DNA of 39,047 bases, taken from contig RPRC01000095.1 in NCBI GenBank assembly GCA_003857395.1, forward strand, positions 1-39,047, read 5' to 3'. The DNA is from Geobacter sp. (lineage in GTDB: Bacteria > Desulfobacterota > Desulfuromonadia > Geobacterales > Geobacteraceae). Positions 36,672 to 39,047 of the stretch are shown in pieces (position 1 is the first letter of the stretch; each line of letters begins with the position of its first letter). A program made the translations under genes and the position numbers. The notes under the pieces were generated by a model. That model did not search any database and had not been told where the DNA came from. It saw only the letters and a list, made by a program, of their open reading frames with translations.

Positions 36672-36994
36672 GAACCGTTTTCTTGCTGCTCCTTTCCAAT
36701 GTTTTCATGACCTTCGCCTGGTACGGCCACCTGAAGGATCTGCGGACCGCACCTTTGTACCTGGCGGTACTCGCAAGCTGGGGGATCGCCTTCTTCGAGT
36801 ACCTGATCCAGGTCCCGGCAAACCGGATGGGCTACAACGTTTTCAGCCTGGGTCAACTGAAGATTCTGCAGGAAGTGATCGCCTTGGCCGTTTTTGTACC
36901 CTTTGCCGTCCTCTATATGGGCCAACCGCTCAAGCTGGACTATCTGTGGGCCGGTCTCTGCTTGGGCGGAGCAGCCTTTTTCATTTTTCGTTGA
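36668..36994 (+). CDS. DUF486 (DMT-superfamily) small membrane protein
   Basis: The 108-residue protein has four hydrophobic helices. It carries the FAWYGHLKDL, EYLIQVPANRMGY and LGQLKILQEVI motifs of the DUF486 (COG3169) family, small members of the drug/metabolite transporter superfamily. The substrate is unknown. It overlaps the radical SAM gene (ATGA), so they are translated together, and 146 bp separate it from carB. Confidence 0.85.
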   Translation: MRTVFLLLLSNVFMTFAWYGHLKDLRTAPLYLAVLASWGIAFFEYLIQVPANRMGYNVFSLGQLKILQEVIALAVFVPFAVLYMGQPLKLDYLWAGLCLGGAAFFIFR

Positions 36995-37081
36995 TAAAGT
37001 ATCCGGAGAACAGAACGCCTGATTCTCCCGCGAGTTACCATAGCTATACCTAGCCCTGATAAACAGGATAAGTGCGTTAAC

Positions 37082-37120
37082 GAAATCATTTTCTGCCTAA
37101 AAAACGCAGAAAATGATTTC
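37082..37120. promoter_or_regulatory. Perfect 15-bp hairpin just upstream of carB
   Basis: GAAATCATTTTCTGC (37082-37096) and its exact complement (37106-37120) are separated by nine A-rich bases. The stem ends 20 bp before the carB ATG and ten bases before its AAGGAG site. No T-run follows, so it does not look like a simple terminator. It may be a leader hairpin or an operator. Confidence 0.6.
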
Positions 37121-37140
37121 TAACTTACTAAGGAGAAACA

Positions 37141-39047
37141 ATGCCGAAGAGAACTGATATCAAGAAAATCCTTATTATCGGTGCCGGTCCGATCATTATC
37201 GGCCAGGCATGCGAATTTGATTATTCCGGGACACAGGCCTGCAAAGCACTCAAGGAAGAAGGCTATGAGGTGGTGCTCCTCAACAGCAACCCGGCCACCA
37301 TCATGACTGACCCCGACTTTGCCGACCGGACCTATGTGGAGCCGGTCACCCCGGAATTCCTGGAAAAAATCATCGCCAAGGAGCGCCCCGACGCACTGCT
37401 GCCGACCCTGGGAGGTCAGACGGCCCTCAATACCGCCGTGGCGGTGGCGGAAAACGGCGTCCTGGAAAAATACGGGGTGGAATTGATCGGCGCCAAACTC
37501 CCGGCGATCAAGAAAGCCGAAGATCGCACCCTTTTCAAGGAAGCGATGAAAAAGATTGGCCTGGCGGTTCCGAACTCCGGCCTGGCCCACAATCTCGCCG
37601 AGGCGATGGAGATCATTCGCGAAATCGGCTTCCCGGCCATTATCCGTCCGTCCTTCACCCTCGGTGGAACCGGCGGAGGTATCGCCTACAATGTGGAAGA
37701 GTACGAGAAAATGGCCTTGGCAGGGATCGATGCCTCACCCACGAACGAAATACTGGTGGAAGAATCGGTCATCGGCTGGAAAGAGTACGAACTGGAAGTG
37801 ATGCGTGACACCAAGGACAACGTGGTCATCATCTGTTCTATCGAGAATCTCGACCCCATGGGTGTGCACACCGGTGACTCGATCACCGTGGCCCCGGCCC
37901 AGACCCTCACTGACAAGGAATACCAGCTCTTGCGCGATGCCTCCCTGAAAATCATCCGGGAAATAGGTGTCGATACCGGTGGATCCAACATCCAGTTCTC
38001 CATTAATCCTCGCGACGGCAGGCTCGCGGTCATCGAGATGAATCCCCGCGTATCCCGCAGTTCGGCCCTGGCGTCAAAAGCAACCGGATTCCCGATTGCC
38101 AAGATAGCCGCCAAACTCGCGGTCGGCTACTATCTTGACGAACTCAGGAACGACATTACCCGTGAAACGCCGACCTGCTTCGAGCCGACCATCGACTATG
38201 TAGTGACAAAGATTCCGCGCTTCACCTTTGAAAAGTTTCCGGCAGCCGACGCTACGCTGACTACCCAGATGAAATCGGTCGGTGAAGTCATGGCAATCGG
38301 CCGCACCTTCAAGGAATCCTTCCAGAAGGCACTGCGCTCCCTGGAGATTGGCTCCTCCGGATTGGAATCCCGCCTCTTCGACCTGAGCGAAGAAACCCGT
38401 CGTGCCCTGACCGCCACTGAGCAGGCCACTCTGATGGAAAAACTGCGCACGCCCAACTGGGAACGTGTCTGGTACCTGGGCGATGCCTTCCGCAGTGGCA
38501 TGAAGGTGGCGGAACTGTATGCGCTTACCGGCATCGACCCCTGGTTCCTTTCCAACATCCGCCAGATCATCGAGATGGAGGACGAGCTGAAAGCAGCCCG
38601 CAACATCTACGAAAAAAATCTGCCGGAACTTCGGGAAATTCTGAAGGACGCCAAGGAGTACGGATTTTCCGACCAATTTATTGCCGGGCTTTGGGGTACT
38701 ACGGAGAAGAATATCCGCGCCACGCGGTCAGCCCTGAACATCGTCCCGGTCTTCAAGCGGGTCGATACCTGCGCAGCCGAGTTCGTTGCCTACACCCCCT
38801 ACCTCTACTCCACCTATGAAGAAGAGTGCGAGGCTGATCCCTCCGACCGGAAAAAAATAATGATTCTCGGCGGGGGGCCAAACCGCATCGGTCAAGGCAT
38901 CGAGTTCGATTACTGCTGTGTCCACGGAGTGTTCGCCCTGGCCGAAGACGGCTACGAAACAATCATGGTCAACTGCAACCCGGAAACAGTCTCAACCGAC
39001 TACGACACCTCGGACCGCCTCTATTTCGAGCCTCTCACCTTCGAAGA
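37141..39047 (+). CDS. carB: Carbamoyl-phosphate synthase large subunit, 5' part
   Basis: CarB makes carbamoyl phosphate from bicarbonate, ATP and the ammonia released by CarA, feeding pyrimidine and arginine synthesis. The first ~635 codons are visible and the frame continues past the window end; the family is about 1,070 residues. The first ATP-grasp half is complete ([19 protein letters not shown] at the N-terminus, [30 protein letters not shown]), followed by the oligomerisation domain. The second half begins with [18 protein letters not shown] near the edge. The start has AAGGAG. Expected pyrimidine regulation may involve the upstream hairpin, but no PyrR loop is visible here. Confidence 0.97.
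   Translation, partial: MPKRTDIKKILIIGAGPIIIGQACEFDYSGTQACKALKEEGYEVVLLNSNPATIMTDPDFADRTYVEPVTPEFLEKIIAKERPDALLPTLGGQTALNTAVAVAENGVLEKYGVELIGAKLPAIKKAEDRTLFKEAMKKIGLAVPNSGLAHNLAEAMEIIREIGFPAIIRPSFTLGGTGGGIAYNVEEYEKMALAGIDASPTNEILVEESVIGWKEYELEVMRDTKDNVVIICSIENLDPMGVHTGDSITVAPAQTLTDKEYQLLRDASLKIIREIGVDTGGSNIQFSINPRDGRLAVIEMNPRVSRSSALASKATGFPIAKIAAKLAVGYYLDELRNDITRETPTCFEPTIDYVVTKIPRFTFEKFPAADATLTTQMKSVGEVMAIGRTFKESFQKALRSLEIGSSGLESRLFDLSEETRRALTATEQATLMEKLRTPNWERVWYLGDAFRSGMKVAELYALTGIDPWFLSNIRQIIEMEDELKAARNIYEKNLPELREILKDAKEYGFSDQFIAGLWGTTEKNIRATRSALNIVPVFKRVDTCAAEFVAYTPYLYSTYEEECEADPSDRKKIMILGGGPNRIGQGIEFDYCCVHGVFALAEDGYETIMVNCNPETVSTDYDTSDRLYFEPLTFE

Overview
The window looks like chromosomal core DNA of a Gram-negative, GC-moderate bacterium of the Geobacter/Desulfuromonadia type. 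This placement is an inference from gene content and protein style: a complete dcw cluster with meso-DAP-type MurE and MraZ, RNase J together with a short FtsK, a PyrR-controlled pyr operon, and many small GC-rich dispersed repeats. No 16S or taxon marker is present to prove it. No phage, transposase, CRISPR or defence genes were seen.

Layout. (1) 1-6045, plus strand: the tail of a membrane protein, a small membrane-anchored helical protein, ribonuclease J, the DNA translocase FtsK, and an archaeal-type methionine adenosyltransferase. (2) 6135-7850: a bidirectional terminator, a convergent lipoprotein gene built of seven ~45-residue 'CYW' repeats, and a ~590-bp gap with palindromes, direct repeats and the ftsZ terminators. 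(3) 7851-26047, minus strand: an essentially unbroken dcw (division and cell wall) operon read mraZ-rsmH-ftsL-ftsI-murE-murF-mraY-murD-ftsW-murG-murC-murB-ddl-ftsQ-ftsA-ftsZ. It is headed by a strong sigma70-type promoter and a three-repeat MraZ operator. (4) 26296-29781, minus strand: a small conserved-looking unknown, a Cys-cluster (YkgJ-type) protein, RNase P RNA, a coiled-coil zinc-ribbon protein, a Nif3-like protein, and a tRNA with CAU anticodon that has its own promoter and terminator. (5) 29964-39047, plus strand: an RlmD-type rRNA methyltransferase, then a pyrimidine operon with a PyrR attenuator followed by pyrR-pyrB-pyrC-carA. Next come a radical SAM protein, a DUF486 membrane protein and carB, which runs off the end.

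How the genes work together. The dcw genes make the cytoplasmic and lipid-linked peptidoglycan precursors (MurB-F, Ddl, MraY, MurG), polymerise and cross-link septal wall (FtsW, FtsI), and build the Z-ring and divisome (FtsZ, FtsA, FtsQ, FtsL). FtsK, on the other side of the lipoprotein gene, couples division to chromosome segregation. The pyr block supplies carbamoyl phosphate, carbamoyl aspartate and dihydroorotate, with PyrR sensing UMP/UTP through the leader RNA.

Most of the window is ordinary housekeeping DNA, and I did not find a convincing new multi-gene system. The parts worth a second look are mainly non-coding: the MraZ operator placement, the PyrR leader, a shared repeat in two helices of RNase P RNA, REP-like elements in the pyr and mur operons, a perfect hairpin before carB, and the structured gap after ftsZ. 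Among genes, the archaeal-type MAT, the CYW-repeat lipoprotein and the two-gene insert between carA and carB stand out.
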